From an uncultured Pelagibacteraceae bacterium (GTDB taxonomy: Bacteria; Pseudomonadota; Alphaproteobacteria; Pelagibacterales; Pelagibacteraceae), in assembly GCA_902618695.1 (NCBI GenBank), contig CACNCB010000001.1, forward strand, positions 248,001-312,000: a DNA stretch of 64,000 bases, in the 5' to 3' direction. Shown piece by piece: positions 40,091 to 50,835 of the stretch (position 1 is its first letter; each line of letters starts with the position of its first letter). Both the position numbers and the translations under genes were made by a program. Under the pieces are notes generated by a model, which was not told the DNA's origin, searched no databases, and saw only the letters and a list, made by a program, of their open reading frames with translations.

Positions 40091-40966
40091 ATGTCAGTTT
40101 TAGTAAATAAAAATACCAAAGTAATATGTCAGGGATTTACTGGCGCACATGGAACTTTTCATTCAGAGCAGGCTATTAAATATGGAACTAATCTTGTAGG
40201 TGGTGTTACACCAAAGAAAGGTGGACAAAAACATTTAGACAGACCAGTCTTTAATAGCGTTTTAGAGGCAAAAAATGAAGTAGGTGCAGATGCAACTATG
40301 ATTTATGTACCTGCTAAATTTGCGGCAGCAGCAATCATTGAGGCTATTGATGCATCAATTCAACTTATTGTTTGTATAACTGAAGGAATTCCAATTCAGG
40401 ATATGCTTAAGGTAAGACAAAAATTAAGTGGCTCTAATAGCAGATTAATTGGACCTAATTGTCCAGGAATAATTACACCAGATGAATGTAAAATTGGAAT
40501 TATGCCAGGAAGTATTCACAAAAGAGGAAGTGTTGGAATTGTATCAAGGTCAGGAACATTGACATATGAAGCAGTAGCCCAAACAACTGAAAATGGACTT
40601 GGTCAATCAACTTGTATTGGTATTGGTGGTGATCCTATTAATGGAACAAATTTTATAGATTGTTTAGATTTATTTTTAAATGATGATGAAACAGAATCTA
40701 TTTTAATGATTGGTGAAATTGGAGGAACAGCCGAAGAAGAAGCTGCTGACTTTATAAAAAATCATAAGATTAAAAAACCAATAGTTGGATTTATCGCTGG
40801 AATTACTGCTCCTCCAGGAAGGAGAATGGGGCATGCTGGCGCTATTATATCAGGTGGCAAAGGTGGAGCTGAAGATAAAATAAAAAAAATGGAAGAATGT
40901 GGTATTATAGTTGCTAAATCACCATCAATTATTGGAAAAACTTTATTTGATAAACTGTCTAATTGA
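40091..40966 (+). CDS. sucD: succinyl-CoA synthetase alpha subunit
   Basis: This CoA-binding subunit has 291 residues. [15 protein letters not shown] is the CoA-binding loop and [21 protein letters not shown] contains the phosphorylated His. It lies directly after sucC, so the two are co-translated. Confidence 0.96.
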   Translation: MSVLVNKNTKVICQGFTGAHGTFHSEQAIKYGTNLVGGVTPKKGGQKHLDRPVFNSVLEAKNEVGADATMIYVPAKFAAAAIIEAIDASIQLIVCITEGIPIQDMLKVRQKLSGSNSRLIGPNCPGIITPDECKIGIMPGSIHKRGSVGIVSRSGTLTYEAVAQTTENGLGQSTCIGIGGDPINGTNFIDCLDLFLNDDETESILMIGEIGGTAEEEAADFIKNHKIKKPIVGFIAGITAPPGRRMGHAGAIISGGKGGAEDKIKKMEECGIIVAKSPSIIGKTLFDKLSN

Positions 40967-41001
40967 AAAATAATATCATAGAGATATATTAAATAAAAAA
41001 G

Positions 41002-43920
41002 ATGTCTTCATCAAAAAATCTCGACTTCAAAAAAACTTCATTTTTAAATAAATCTAATAGTGCATTTATAGAAGAAATGTATTTAAAGTTTGTGAATAAA
41101 GACGCTGATCTTCCAGAAAGTTGGGCAAATTATTTTGAGGGAATTGGTGAAGAATTAAATGTTATAGCAAAAGAAATTAATGGTCCATCATGGGGACCTA
41201 CCAAAAAAAAAATCAATATTGATGAATTGCAAAAAAAAATAGAAGAACAAGATAAAAATGATTTTGATAATGTCAAATTAGACACTTCAGAAAAATTTAA
41301 TTTTCAATTACTTGCTGATTCAAATAAAGATTCTATTAGCGCTGTAGCTTTAATTCGAGCATATAGACTAAGAGGACATTTATTAGCAGACCTTGATCCA
41401 CTAGAAATGAGAGAGTCTGAATTTTTAGACGAACTTCATCCAGATTTTTATGGTTTTAAAAAAGAAAATTACGAAAAGAAGATATTTCTTAATGGAGTAA
41501 TTAATCGTAGGTATGCAAATATAAGAGAAATACTTAAATTTATGAAAAAGACCTATTGTGGAAAAATAGGTTATGAGTTTATGCATATTTCAAATCCAGA
41601 TGAAAGAATGTGGTTTAGAGATAGAATAGAGCAAGATAAAAATGCACTGCAATTTACTAAAAACGGAAAAGAGGCAATTCTAAATAAATTAGTGCAGGCA
41701 GAAGGTTTCGAAAAATTTTTAGCTACTAAGTATGTAGGGACAAAAAGATTTGGTTTAGATGGTGGTGAAAGTTTGATACCTGCTCTTGAACAAATAATAA
41801 AAATAGGTGGTCAGAATAATATCAAAGAAGTTAAAATAGGAATGTCTCACAGAGGCAGACTTAATGTTTTAGCAAATGTTTTACAAAAGTCTTACAAGAA
41901 AATTTTTAACGAATTTGCAGGTGAATTTAGTTCTGACACTGAGGATAGTGCTGGTGATGTGAAATATCATCTTGGAGCATCTTCAGATAGAGAGTTTGAT
42001 GGAAATTCAGTTCATGTAAGTTTGACGGACAATCCTTCCCACTTAGAAGCTGTTAATCCAGTTGTGTTAGGGCAAACGAGAGCTAAACAATTTTTTCACA
42101 AAGACCGAGAAAGAAATAAAGTTATACCTATCCTCATTCATGGAGATGCAGCATTTGCAGGTCAAGGTGTTGTAGCTGAATGTTTTGCAATGTCTGGCTT
42201 ACCTGGGCATAATACTGGCGGAACGATCCACATTATTGTTAACAATCAGATAGGATTTACTACTAGTCCAAGATTTGCAAGGTCATCACCCTATCCATCT
42301 GACGTCGCAAAAATGGTAGAGGCACCAATTCTTCATGTTAATGGAGATGATCCAGAAGCAGTTGTTTATGCGACTAGAATAGCAACAGAATTTAGATTAA
42401 AATTTAATAGAGACGTAGTAGTAGATTTAATCTGTTATAGAAGGTTTGGACATAATGAGGGAGACGAGCCTTCATTCACTCAACCTTTGATGTACAAAAA
42501 AATTAGATCACATCCAAGTGTTTACAAAATTTATGGAAATAAATTAGTTAATGAAAATTCTATAACTCAACAATTACTAGATCAAAATGTGAAATCATTT
42601 AAGGATTTACTTAATGAACAATATAAAAGCGCAAAGGATTATAGACCTAAGATAGAATGGTTTGAAGGAACATGGTCAAGATATAAACCCGAAAGAGGGA
42701 AAGATAAAAGAGGCATAACAGGTTATGAGGAAGATAAATTAAAATTTATATCTGAAAAAATAAATACCATTCCTGAAGAAAAAAATATTCATAAAACTAT
42801 CACTAAAATTTTTAATGCTAGAAAAGAAAACGTCGAGAAAGGAATAAAGATTGATTGGTCTTCAGCAGAAGCTCTAGCATTTGGATCTTTACTTGATGAA
42901 GGATATCCTGTGAGACTTGTAGGACAAGACTCTGGTAGAGGAACATTCAGTCAAAGGCACTCTGTGCTAAGAAATCAAATAGATAATTCTAGGTACATTC
43001 CTCTTAATAATATTTCTAAAAATCAAAAGCAATTTGAAGTAGTAGATAGTTTTTTGTCTGAACTTGCAGTTTTGGGCTTTGAATATGGTTATAGTTTAGT
43101 AGAACCAAACACACTTACTCTTTGGGAAGCACAATTCGGTGACTTTGCAAATGGTGCTCAAGTAGTAATTGATCAATTTATTGCATCTGGTGAGAGAAAG
43201 TGGAATAGAGCATCTGGTATAGTAATGCTGTTGCCTCATGGATATGAAGGGCAAGGACCAGAACATTCATCAGCAAGGCTAGAAAGATTTTTACAACTAT
43301 GTTCAAACGACAATATGCAAGTCATGAACTGTACAACTCCAGCAAATTATTTTCATGCTTTAAGAAGACAAATGCACAGGAGTTTTAGAAAGCCGTTAAT
43401 CATAATGACACCAAAATCATTATTAAGGAATAAATATTGTATTTCAAATTTAGAAGATTTTAACAAAAAAAATACTTTTCATAGAGTACTGTGGGATCAT
43501 GCTATTGATCCTAAGTCTAAAGGTTTTATTAAACTAAAAGAAAGTTCTAAAATTAGAAAAGTAATACTTTGTTCTGGAAAAGTATATTTTGATTTGTTAG
43601 AAGCCAGAGAAAAGTTCAAAAGAGATGATGTAGTGATGTATAGAATTGAACAATTATATCCATTTCCAGCAAAAGCTTTGGTTAAAGAGTTAAAACCATA
43701 TGCTAAAAATGCTGAATTCTTTTGGTGTCAAGAAGAACCAAAAAATATGGGTGCTTGGTTTTCAGTTAGAGATTATATCCAATGGACATTAGACACTTTA
43801 AAGGCTAATAATAATAAAATTTCTTATATAGGAAGAAGCCCAGACGCAACTCCTGCAACAGGATATGCCAAAAGGCATAATTCTCAACAACAAGAAATAA
43901 TTAACAAGGTATTTGATTAA
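41002..43920 (+). CDS. sucA: 2-oxoglutarate dehydrogenase E1 component
   Basis: This thiamine-diphosphate enzyme has 972 residues, close to full family length. The N-terminal [24 protein letters not shown] is the E2-binding part. The TPP-binding region holds [14 protein letters not shown] and [10 protein letters not shown], and the C-terminal transketolase half has [16 protein letters not shown] and [19 protein letters not shown]. It forms the 2-oxoglutarate dehydrogenase complex with SucB and Lpd. Confidence 0.97.
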   Translation: MSSSKNLDFKKTSFLNKSNSAFIEEMYLKFVNKDADLPESWANYFEGIGEELNVIAKEINGPSWGPTKKKINIDELQKKIEEQDKNDFDNVKLDTSEKFNFQLLADSNKDSISAVALIRAYRLRGHLLADLDPLEMRESEFLDELHPDFYGFKKENYEKKIFLNGVINRRYANIREILKFMKKTYCGKIGYEFMHISNPDERMWFRDRIEQDKNALQFTKNGKEAILNKLVQAEGFEKFLATKYVGTKRFGLDGGESLIPALEQIIKIGGQNNIKEVKIGMSHRGRLNVLANVLQKSYKKIFNEFAGEFSSDTEDSAGDVKYHLGASSDREFDGNSVHVSLTDNPSHLEAVNPVVLGQTRAKQFFHKDRERNKVIPILIHGDAAFAGQGVVAECFAMSGLPGHNTGGTIHIIVNNQIGFTTSPRFARSSPYPSDVAKMVEAPILHVNGDDPEAVVYATRIATEFRLKFNRDVVVDLICYRRFGHNEGDEPSFTQPLMYKKIRSHPSVYKIYGNKLVNENSITQQLLDQNVKSFKDLLNEQYKSAKDYRPKIEWFEGTWSRYKPERGKDKRGITGYEEDKLKFISEKINTIPEEKNIHKTITKIFNARKENVEKGIKIDWSSAEALAFGSLLDEGYPVRLVGQDSGRGTFSQRHSVLRNQIDNSRYIPLNNISKNQKQFEVVDSFLSELAVLGFEYGYSLVEPNTLTLWEAQFGDFANGAQVVIDQFIASGERKWNRASGIVMLLPHGYEGQGPEHSSARLERFLQLCSNDNMQVMNCTTPANYFHALRRQMHRSFRKPLIIMTPKSLLRNKYCISNLEDFNKKNTFHRVLWDHAIDPKSKGFIKLKESSKIRKVILCSGKVYFDLLEAREKFKRDDVVMYRIEQLYPFPAKALVKELKPYAKNAEFFWCQEEPKNMGAWFSVRDYIQWTLDTLKANNNKISYIGRSPDATPATGYAKRHNSQQQEIINKVFD

Positions 43921-43925
43921 TTTTA

Positions 43926-45224
43926 ATGAGTGAAAAAATAGTAGTCCCAATACTTGGTGAAAGTATAACAGAAGCAACTGTTGCAAAATGGTTAAAAGGC
44001 GCAGGTGATTCAGTCGAAGCCGATGAACCAATTGTAGAGCTCGAGACAGACAAAGTAAATTTAGAAGTGCCCTCTCCAATTTCAGGTGTGTTAACTGAGA
44101 TAAATTCACAAGATGGATCAGTGGTTGAAGTGGGAGCATTGTTAGGTTCTGTATCAGCAGAAGCTGGAGCAGTTAAATCTGCGCCTAAAAACAGTGAAGA
44201 AATCAAGAAAGAGGAAATTGTTCCTGCAGAGAGCAATGTAATAAAATTAGATGCAAATAAAAAAGAACCAAAAGTATTTGAAGAAAAAGAGATCGAAAAA
44301 CCCAAAAAAAAACCTTTAGTTTTAACTGACGAAGTTAAACCAGATGTTGCTCAAAAAAGAGATATTAACTCAACCTTGTCTCCAGCAGTGAGAAAAATAG
44401 TAACTGAAAATAATATCGATATTAATTCAATTCAAGGTTCAGGAAAAGATGGGAGAGTTTTAAAAGGAGATTTAATAAGTTTGATGGGTGCAAACCCAAA
44501 ACCATCTGAAAGAAAAATTCAATATGGTGAAGAAGAACGTATTAAGATGACTAGGTTGAGACAAACTATTGCAAAAAGATTAAAACAAGCTCAAGAAAAT
44601 GCCGCTCTTTTAACAACATTTAACGAGGTTGATATGAGCAGCGTGATGGAAATGAGGAAAGAAAATCAAGAGGATTTCCAATCTCGTTATGGGATAAAAT
44701 TAGGATTTATGTCTTTCTTTGTAAAAGCATGTGTAGTTGCTTTAAAAAATTTCCCTGCGGTGAATGCTGAAATAGACGGAGATGAGATTATCTATAAAAA
44801 CTATTACAATATTAGCTTTGCTGTCGGAACAGATAAGGGTTTGGTTGTTCCAGTTTTAAGAAATGCAGATGAATTATCTTTTGCTGATATTGAAAAAAAT
44901 ATTAAAGAAATTTCAGAAAAAGCGCGAGATGGGAAGCTAACGATTGAAGATCTTCAGGGAGGAACATTTACAATAAGTAATGGAGGTGTGTATGGGTCTA
45001 TGCTTTCAACCCCAATACTAAATTTGCCTCAATCTGGAGTGTTGGGCATGCATAATATAGTTGAAAGACCTGCTGTTGTAGACGGTGAAATCAAAATAAG
45101 ACCAATTATGTATTTAGCATTATCATATGATCACAGAATTATTGATGGAAAAGAATCTGTATCTTTCCTTAAAATGATTAAAGAAAACTTAGAAGACCCT
45201 AGAAGGTTGTTTTTAGATATTTAA
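43926..45224 (+). CDS. sucB: dihydrolipoamide succinyltransferase (E2)
   Basis: This E2 core of the 2-oxoglutarate dehydrogenase complex has 432 residues. The lipoyl domain has Lys in [11 protein letters not shown] (about residue 43). A Lys/Glu/Pro-rich linker leads to the E1/E3-binding domain ([20 protein letters not shown]) and the catalytic domain ends with [11 protein letters not shown] (HxxxDG). It lies directly between sucA and lpdA. Confidence 0.97.
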   Translation: MSEKIVVPILGESITEATVAKWLKGAGDSVEADEPIVELETDKVNLEVPSPISGVLTEINSQDGSVVEVGALLGSVSAEAGAVKSAPKNSEEIKKEEIVPAESNVIKLDANKKEPKVFEEKEIEKPKKKPLVLTDEVKPDVAQKRDINSTLSPAVRKIVTENNIDINSIQGSGKDGRVLKGDLISLMGANPKPSERKIQYGEEERIKMTRLRQTIAKRLKQAQENAALLTTFNEVDMSSVMEMRKENQEDFQSRYGIKLGFMSFFVKACVVALKNFPAVNAEIDGDEIIYKNYYNISFAVGTDKGLVVPVLRNADELSFADIEKNIKEISEKARDGKLTIEDLQGGTFTISNGGVYGSMLSTPILNLPQSGVLGMHNIVERPAVVDGEIKIRPIMYLALSYDHRIIDGKESVSFLKMIKENLEDPRRLFLDI

Positions 45225-46625
45225 ATGTCAGAAAAATTTCAAGCTGTAGTTATTGGAGGTGGACCGGGTGGTTATGTGTGCGCAATCAGGCTTGCTCAAT
45301 TGGGATTAAAAACTGCATGTATAGAGTCCAGAGGGTCTTTGGGAGGTACTTGTTTAAATATTGGTTGCATCCCATCAAAAAGCTTACTTAATCTATCTGA
45401 AGAATTTCATAAAGTAAAAAGTTTAGCAAACAAAGGTATTGAAGTTGGTGAAGTAAAATTAAATTTAGACAAAATGATGAAAAGTAAAGATAAAGCTGTA
45501 ACCGTTCTTACAAAAGGTGTTGAGTTTCTTTTGAAAAAAAACAAAGTTACATATTTTAAAGGACACGGAAGTTTTAAATCTAAAAATGAAATTTTAATAA
45601 AGGATGATAAAAATAAAGAAACCATCATCCAAACAGAAAAAACAGTTATTGCAACAGGATCAGTTCCAGTTTCATTACCAGGAATAGAAATAGATGAGAA
45701 AACAATTGTCTCATCAACAGGTGCTTTAAAGTTAGAAAAGGTACCTAAGAAAATGGTTGTAGTAGGAGGAGGCTATATAGGATTGGAGATGGGATCTGTA
45801 TGGTCAAGACTTGGAGCAGAGGTACAAGTTGTTGAATTTTTGGATCATATTACACCTGGAATGGATAAAGAAATTTCTTCAGAATTTATGAAAATTTTAA
45901 AAAAACAGGGAATGAAATTTAATATGCAAAATAAAGTTGAAACAATTAAAAAAAATGCAGTAGGTGTAGTGGTTTCAACAGTAGATAAAGATGGTAATAA
46001 AAATAATTTTGAGTGTGATGTTGTTTTGATTTCTGTTGGCAGAAAACCTAATACAGATGGTTTAAATTTAGATTCTGTAGGAGTAGATCTTGATGAAAGG
46101 AATAGAATTAAAACTGATAAAATTTTTAAGACTAACGTTGAAAATATTTATGCAATAGGCGATGTAATTGTAGGTCCAATGCTTGCACATAAAGCGGAGG
46201 ACGAAGGTATAGCAGTTGCAGAAAACATAGTTGGTCAATCTGGACATGTAAATTATGATACAATCCCAGGAGTAGTTTATACAACACCAGAAGTAGCATC
46301 AATCGGTAAAACTGAGGAACAATTAAAAGAATTAAATAAAAAATATAAAGTAGGGAAATTTTCGTTTATGGCCAATTCAAGAGCTAAGGCCATAGATGAT
46401 GCAGAGGGTTTTGTTAAAATTTTAGCTGATGAGCAAACAGATAAAGTATTAGGTGCACATATAATTGGACCTCATGCAGGAGAATTAATTGCAGAGATTG
46501 GTGTTGCAATGGAATTTGGTGCAAGTGCAGAAGATATCGCTCGAACTTGTCATGCTCATCCAACGTTTTCAGAAGCAGTTAAAGAAGCTGCTTTATCAGT
46601 AGATAAAAGAGCAATACACTCTTAA
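45225..46625 (+). CDS. lpdA: dihydrolipoamide dehydrogenase (E3)
   Basis: This FAD-disulfide reductase has 466 residues and reoxidises lipoyl groups. The redox Cys pair is in [13 protein letters not shown], the NAD-binding site is [13 protein letters not shown] and the C-terminal active-site His is in [10 protein letters not shown]. It starts on the base after the sucB stop. It is the last host gene before the integrated element. Confidence 0.97.
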   Translation: MSEKFQAVVIGGGPGGYVCAIRLAQLGLKTACIESRGSLGGTCLNIGCIPSKSLLNLSEEFHKVKSLANKGIEVGEVKLNLDKMMKSKDKAVTVLTKGVEFLLKKNKVTYFKGHGSFKSKNEILIKDDKNKETIIQTEKTVIATGSVPVSLPGIEIDEKTIVSSTGALKLEKVPKKMVVVGGGYIGLEMGSVWSRLGAEVQVVEFLDHITPGMDKEISSEFMKILKKQGMKFNMQNKVETIKKNAVGVVVSTVDKDGNKNNFECDVVLISVGRKPNTDGLNLDSVGVDLDERNRIKTDKIFKTNVENIYAIGDVIVGPMLAHKAEDEGIAVAENIVGQSGHVNYDTIPGVVYTTPEVASIGKTEEQLKELNKKYKVGKFSFMANSRAKAIDDAEGFVKILADEQTDKVLGAHIIGPHAGELIAEIGVAMEFGASAEDIARTCHAHPTFSEAVKEAALSVDKRAIHS

Positions 46626-46892
46626 TTAAAATTCATTAAAAACCAAGATTTTAGATCTAAAAGCAAATGCTAGGCTTTTGAATGATGTTCTTGTTTTGTG
46701 GACTCATTCAGCGTTGAATTTGTGGGGGAGTGTATTGGATTTCCTTGTTCTTTTCTTGGTTCAGGCCAGGGAAAAGTCTTGGTTCGCTCTTGGTTCAGCT
46801 GATAATTTGCCTTTTCATTCTAGCAGCTAGTTTGCTTTTCTACTCCCGATCCTTGATTTGATATTCCCTATCGAAAAAGGAGAAAAATAAAA
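46626..46892 (+). other. lpdA-int gap: left end of the mobile element
   Basis: This 267-bp non-coding stretch holds the candidate left junction. TTTTAGATCTAAAA (46649-46662) is a perfect 14-bp palindrome. AAAAGC...GCTTTT (46661-46679) could be a weak hairpin behind lpdA. Three CTTGGTTC repeats follow, then the motif AGCAGCTAGTT (46822-46832) and the ribosome-binding site AAAAGGAG of the integrase. No tRNA gene is seen. Confidence 0.6.
46755..46796 (+). repeat. three CTTGGTTC direct repeats (candidate integrase arm sites, left)
   Basis: CTTGGTTC occurs at 46755-46762, 46778-46785 and 46789-46796. The start-to-start spacings are 23 and 11 bp, close to two turns and one turn of DNA. The same motif recurs at the right end of the element. 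They lie upstream of the integrase gene, where tyrosine-integrase arm sites are usually found. Confidence 0.5.
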
Positions 46893-48437
46893 ATGACTAT
46901 TAATGATAATAATAACAATAATGGCGTCGCAGCGGTTGCTGCTCCGCCGAGCACAAAGAAGAAATACAAGAAGCGTGAACCGATCTTTGAAAGTAAATTT
47001 CACTTTTCAGATTCTAATATGGTTCGTGTTCAGTTTAATAATCTTAAAAAGAATCTTGATAGAAGATTTGATAAGGGCCTGAAAGGTTTATGCTGCAGAG
47101 TTCTAAAAGACGGCAGCATAATATTTTACGCTTGGAAAACTGTTCCCATGTACAACAAACAAAAAGGACTCTATGAGCAAAATGTTGTTTATAAGAAGAT
47201 GTTTCCGTGGAGCAAGAACACGGGATTTAATTGTAACGCTGCACAAGATAAGCTTTCAAGTTACCTGGACAAGATAACTGATGCTCGTTCCGTTGATGAG
47301 AATGAAGTTACTATTGGAGATCTAACTAGAAAATTTGTCAAAATTGGTATGGACGGATTTAAGATTTCTGATGAAACTAGATTCTATAAACCCGCAGTTA
47401 AGGAACAAAATAAAAAGGCTTTATCAAGTTATGTTCTGTTGGAGGGTTGTACTGAAATGGTTAAAAAGAAAATGTTAGAACCTATTGAATATCAAAATAG
47501 AATCTACAATAAGCCATTGAAAGAATACAAAGCTTCTGAATTATCTGAACATGATATCAGAGCTTTAAAATGGAAGTTGAGAGATACGCCACAAAGTTAC
47601 AATACAATTCACGCTTTGGTTTCAACTGTATTTACCTGGGCCCGTCAGAATAAATTATTCACGGGAGAAAATCCTTGGCTGCTAGTGAAGCGTTATCCGA
47701 AAGTAAAAGTTAAAATTAAATTACCTGATGATAAAAGAGATCTCATTAAAGAATATTGTGAGTCTAAAGCTTTCGATTATAAACCTCACTTTTTAACATT
47801 AATTGCAATGGTTCTTTACACGGGCTGCAGAGGCAATGAGATGTACGGACTCCGTTGGAAAGAGCCAAGATCTGAAGAAGAAAAAGAAAAATGTTCAGGT
47901 TGGCTTGAAGAGGGTTGGGAGAATATGGAGGAGAAAACTCACATTGTATTATGGGACACTAAAAACAGAAAAGAGTTTAGGCCCTATATTAGAAAGCCGC
48001 TTAAGCTGCTCTTAATCAGATTAAGAAAAAAACTTTATAATGATGAAAAAGTTTCTTGGTGCCTGAAGAGTGATTTCATTTTTCCAAAGACAAGGTGGAA
48101 TGCAAATTACCCTGATGAACATACTGATTCAAACGCTATCGCTTATCCGTTAAGAGAATTAAATGAGAAGTTTGGATTAACTTATGAAACTCCAAGTGGA
48201 CGATTAAAGAATTTCTTTACAATGAAGATTGGGAGAAAAACTTTTGTTTCCCAGGTTGCTAGAGAGCAAGGCGTGGAGATTGCATCAAGAGCTGTTAACC
48301 ATTCTGATACAAAGGTTACTAGAGATCATTATGTTGTACCTGAAGAAAAAGATCTGGAGTTTGAATTGGAAGAGAATAGATCCAATGTTTCAAATCTAGA
48401 AGAAGCGAGAATTGAAAAGCTTAAGAAAATAAAATAA
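46893..48437 (+). CDS. int: tyrosine recombinase / integrase
   Basis: This site-specific recombinase has 514 residues. The catalytic set can be placed: Arg 313 in YTGCRGNEMYGLRW, Lys 357 in DTKNRKE, Arg 448 in KIGRKTFVSQ, His 470 in NHSDTKVT and nucleophile Tyr 480 in RDHYV. The usual HxxR box reads KxxR here (Lys 445). The first 30 residues are Asn-rich and basic; about 140-260 looks like a core-binding SAM-like domain. It has a good RBS and is the first gene of the element. Its DNA looks less AT-biased than the host genes. Confidence 0.92.
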   Translation: MTINDNNNNNGVAAVAAPPSTKKKYKKREPIFESKFHFSDSNMVRVQFNNLKKNLDRRFDKGLKGLCCRVLKDGSIIFYAWKTVPMYNKQKGLYEQNVVYKKMFPWSKNTGFNCNAAQDKLSSYLDKITDARSVDENEVTIGDLTRKFVKIGMDGFKISDETRFYKPAVKEQNKKALSSYVLLEGCTEMVKKKMLEPIEYQNRIYNKPLKEYKASELSEHDIRALKWKLRDTPQSYNTIHALVSTVFTWARQNKLFTGENPWLLVKRYPKVKVKIKLPDDKRDLIKEYCESKAFDYKPHFLTLIAMVLYTGCRGNEMYGLRWKEPRSEEEKEKCSGWLEEGWENMEEKTHIVLWDTKNRKEFRPYIRKPLKLLLIRLRKKLYNDEKVSWCLKSDFIFPKTRWNANYPDEHTDSNAIAYPLRELNEKFGLTYETPSGRLKNFFTMKIGRKTFVSQVAREQGVEIASRAVNHSDTKVTRDHYVVPEEKDLEFELEENRSNVSNLEEARIEKLKKIK

Positions 48438-48462
48438 GTTAGTTCCCATAACTATTAATGAT

Positions 48463-48927
48463 ATGGGAAAACAAACTTGGAAACATTTTGTTGCGCTTTG
48501 GAGTAGGTTTGGAATAAAACCTGAAGAGGCTACTGAAATTCTTGTTAAGAATTGGTTAGATAAAAATTACACAACTCTTAATGGGAATCTTTGGAAAGAC
48601 AAAAGGAACAGAGTCTATTTCATAAAACTTGTGCATTACATTTATGCTTATATGAAAAAGAAAAATATAAGGTGGAGAGCTGCTTGTTTAAAATTAGCAA
48701 ACAACGGAGATCCAGGTTTAGCAGATGCACTTACTTTGATGAAAGTAATCCCCGCAACTGAAACAGTTTCCATGAGCGCTGTTACATGCGCCAAGTTACT
48801 CGGACAATGGCGCCAGGAGTTCTTTGATAATGGTTGGTTAAACTATGATGAAAGACCTGAAATAAAAATTAAGAGAGTTGAAAAATCTTTAAGAAGAGCG
48901 AAGCTTGTAAAAAAGAAAAAGAAATAA
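48463..48927 (+). CDS. basic protein of unknown function in the element
   Basis: This 154-residue protein is strongly basic, with a Lys-rich C-terminus (RRAKLVKKKKK). It is Trp-rich at the N-terminus (QTWKHFVALWSRFG) and has several amphipathic helices. No family is recognised. Its charge suggests nucleic-acid binding. It follows the integrase by 25 bp in the same direction, so it may be co-expressed with it. Confidence 0.65.
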   Translation: MGKQTWKHFVALWSRFGIKPEEATEILVKNWLDKNYTTLNGNLWKDKRNRVYFIKLVHYIYAYMKKKNIRWRAACLKLANNGDPGLADALTLMKVIPATETVSMSAVTCAKLLGQWRQEFFDNGWLNYDERPEIKIKRVEKSLRRAKLVKKKKK

Positions 48928-48932
48928 TTACG

Positions 48933-48943
48933 AGCTGCTAGTT
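48933..48943 (+). promoter_or_regulatory. AGCTGCTAGTT, repeat of a motif upstream of int
   Basis: AGCTGCTAGTT here matches AGCAGCTAGTT at 46822-46832 in 10 of 11 bases. The copies lie 40 and 60 bp upstream of the AlpA-like gene and of int, respectively. They could be an operator shared by the two promoters. Confidence 0.3.
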
Positions 48944-48983
48944 ACCTTTCCACGATAAATAAAAAATAAAATATTAGTTCTGC

Positions 48984-49229
48984 ATGAATATAAAAATTGC
49001 AGAAGATCTTAAATCTAAATGCGCAAGTGATGCTGCACTTGCAACACTATCAGATAAAGTTTTGTTAGTTAGCAGCAAACAACTTTCAAAAATTTTAGGA
49101 AAGAAAAACGACAGCAGCTTAAGATCTGCAAGAAGCCATAAGACAGGGTTCAAATACTACACTGATAAGCAAGGCAATATTTATTACAACTTAATCGAAG
49201 TCTTTAAGGAGCTAGGGGTACAATTATGA
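48984..49229 (+). CDS. small DNA-binding protein, AlpA/excisionase-like
   Basis: This 81-residue protein has the pattern of the AlpA/MerR-type excisionase fold. The segment LVSSKQLSKILGKKNDSSLRSARSHKTGFKYYTDKQGNIYY looks like a helix-turn-helix followed by a wing, and the end (NLIEVFKELG) resembles the usual terminal helix. In phage satellites such proteins act as excisionase or as an activator of int. It overlaps the following gene by 4 bp. The function is inferred from fold and context only. Confidence 0.65.
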   Translation: MNIKIAEDLKSKCASDAALATLSDKVLLVSSKQLSKILGKKNDSSLRSARSHKTGFKYYTDKQGNIYYNLIEVFKELGVQL

Positions 49230-49636
49230 AAACACAAAATATCGAGAAGAAATTAACAGCGGGAGGAAAAGATACTCCCAAACTGAATATGGAAAAATTT
49301 ATTCAGTTAGCAGATAAGGATAAAATACGATCCGATATCGAGGGAGAAATAATCAGGTTACTAAATGAAAAATTTAGAGATCAAAGGAAACCTGGAGAGA
49401 GCTTTAGTGATTGGCTTAATAGAACGCCAAAAGATGAGCTGCTTAAATTAGAATTAAAAAACGGCGGGAATGTAGTGGATTTTCTCTCGTACCTGAAACA
49501 AAAACAAAAACCAAAAGTTAAAGAAATTAATTTAGCTCAAGGAGATTTTGAGAAAACAGTTGCGGGTTTAACTGATGCTGACAAAGATATTATCAAAGAT
49601 CTTTTAAGAAAATCTGGAATCAAGGTGGGGGATTAA
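49226..49636 (+). CDS. protein of unknown function in the element
   Basis: This 136-residue, charged, probably helical protein has no recognised domain. A central motif ESFSDWLNRTPKDELLKLEL and the C-terminal half (LTDADKDIIKDLLRKSGIK) look like short helical modules. It overlaps both neighbours (ATGA and TAATG), so it belongs to the replication operon. No signal peptide or membrane segment. Confidence 0.65.
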   Translation: MKTQNIEKKLTAGGKDTPKLNMEKFIQLADKDKIRSDIEGEIIRLLNEKFRDQRKPGESFSDWLNRTPKDELLKLELKNGGNVVDFLSYLKQKQKPKVKEINLAQGDFEKTVAGLTDADKDIIKDLLRKSGIKVGD

Positions 49637-50373
49637 TGAAACAACAATATCTCCCAGGTTTAGAACCAACTAGAAAACCTGATGCATTACCACCTAAAAC
49701 AAAAACAGTTCAGAAATTAAATAATGGTGGCACAGTTGATACTTCATCACTTAACCAATTAATTAAAAAAACTGAAAAAGAAATTTCAAAAAGACCTGAA
49801 GATCAACCTGGGTACAATTATGAAAAAGATCCAAACTTATTAAGGAGATTAAAATACATTGCTAAAACTTTTGATGACAATGATTTAGGAGATAGTTTAG
49901 ATTCAGCTATTGATAAGGAAGATATCGAATTAAAAAAGTTGGGGCGTGATCCTAAAACCATGCTGCAAAGGCCAAGGCCATATAACCAATACGATAAGAA
50001 AACTTACCCCTCTAATCCTAAACAAAAACGATTGGGAGAAACCTGGGACGCCTTGGTTCAAGATGCAAAAAACAATCCTAATGACCCAAACTCCAAGGAC
50101 ACTAAAAAGATGCTGCTGAAGCAATACAATTCAAATCAGAAAAAATACTTAAATGATGATGAATTAAAATTAATTGGAAAACACAAATCGCAGCTGCCTA
50201 AACCACCTGAAGTTAAAATTCCTGATGTGGTTCTTGAGCCTAGTTACTTTATGCCTGAAAAAGATCCGCTGTCCATGCAGCTAGAAAAACAATTCAATGA
50301 GATGTTAAGAAAAAGCAGAGAGGATAGGCAGCCAAAAGGCATTGCATATTTGTTAGGTGTTGAAGATGAATAA
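49636..50373 (+). CDS. protein of unknown function in the element, Pro/Lys/Asp-rich
   Basis: This 245-residue protein looks largely disordered, with many Pro, Lys, Asn and Asp. The N-terminus MKQQYLPGLEP and the segment NNGGTVDTSSLNQLIKKTEKEI recall marine phage proteins of unknown function. No catalytic motif is seen. It shares one base with the gene before and 8 bp with the gene after (ATGAATAA). Confidence 0.6.
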   Translation: MKQQYLPGLEPTRKPDALPPKTKTVQKLNNGGTVDTSSLNQLIKKTEKEISKRPEDQPGYNYEKDPNLLRRLKYIAKTFDDNDLGDSLDSAIDKEDIELKKLGRDPKTMLQRPRPYNQYDKKTYPSNPKQKRLGETWDALVQDAKNNPNDPNSKDTKKMLLKQYNSNQKKYLNDDELKLIGKHKSQLPKPPEVKIPDVVLEPSYFMPEKDPLSMQLEKQFNEMLRKSREDRQPKGIAYLLGVEDE

Positions 50374-50638
50374 ATATGAAATCAAATACTTGCTCGAGTC
50401 TATGACTTCTTCTGTTGATCGCTTAACAGATTCTTTAGGAAAACAGAGTCATCATATCTCGGAATTGTGGACCGAAATTGGACATAAGCAAGATACGATT
50501 TCAAATCAAAGATACGAGATAAGAAGATTAAAAGAAAAATTATACGAGTGTATGAAAAAAGATCATAACAACAAATTAGAAGAAGCTGACTTTGAAAAAA
50601 GATTCAAAGAGTTTATCGGAGAGAGTGTGGACAACTAA
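50366..50638 (+). CDS. small coiled-coil protein in the element
   Basis: This 90-residue protein starts at ATG 50366, giving an 8-bp overlap with the previous gene; the GTG at 50357 in the ORF track is less likely. Heptad-like spacing from about 15 to 65 (SVDRLTDSLGKQ, TISNQRYEIRRLKEKLYE) suggests a coiled coil. It ends in an acidic tail. The function is unknown; it shares one base with the next gene. Confidence 0.6.
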   Translation: MNKYEIKYLLESMTSSVDRLTDSLGKQSHHISELWTEIGHKQDTISNQRYEIRRLKEKLYECMKKDHNNKLEEADFEKRFKEFIGESVDN

Positions 50639-50835
50639 TGTATCTGAATTGTAAAATGGAAAAAGCTGAAAGAGTTTATGTAACCAAGAAAGCGGGTTCA
50701 GAATTATACTGCGGTTATGGTGGGATCTATTCAACTAATCCCGACGGCACTTACGATATTATTATGGACAGATTTGGAAACAATATCACTTGCAAGGAAA
50801 ATGAATTTATAAAAATAGAAAAGGAGAAAAGATGA
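50638..50835 (+). CDS. small beta-rich protein of unknown function
   Basis: This 65-residue protein alternates Gly/Tyr-rich turns (ELYCGYGGIYSTNPDGTYDII) with short strands and ends in charged residues. No family is recognised. It is coupled to both neighbours (TAATG before, ATGA after), so its expression follows the operon. Confidence 0.5.
   Translation: MYLNCKMEKAERVYVTKKAGSELYCGYGGIYSTNPDGTYDIIMDRFGNNITCKENEFIKIEKEKR

Noticed and set aside
46626-46892. tRNA gene or fragment as integration site
   Set aside because: No cloverleaf, no GTTCGAATC-type T-arm or CCA end could be found at the left or right end.
47803-48015. 70-residue ORF inside int
   Set aside because: It is a frame shadow of the integrase catalytic domain.
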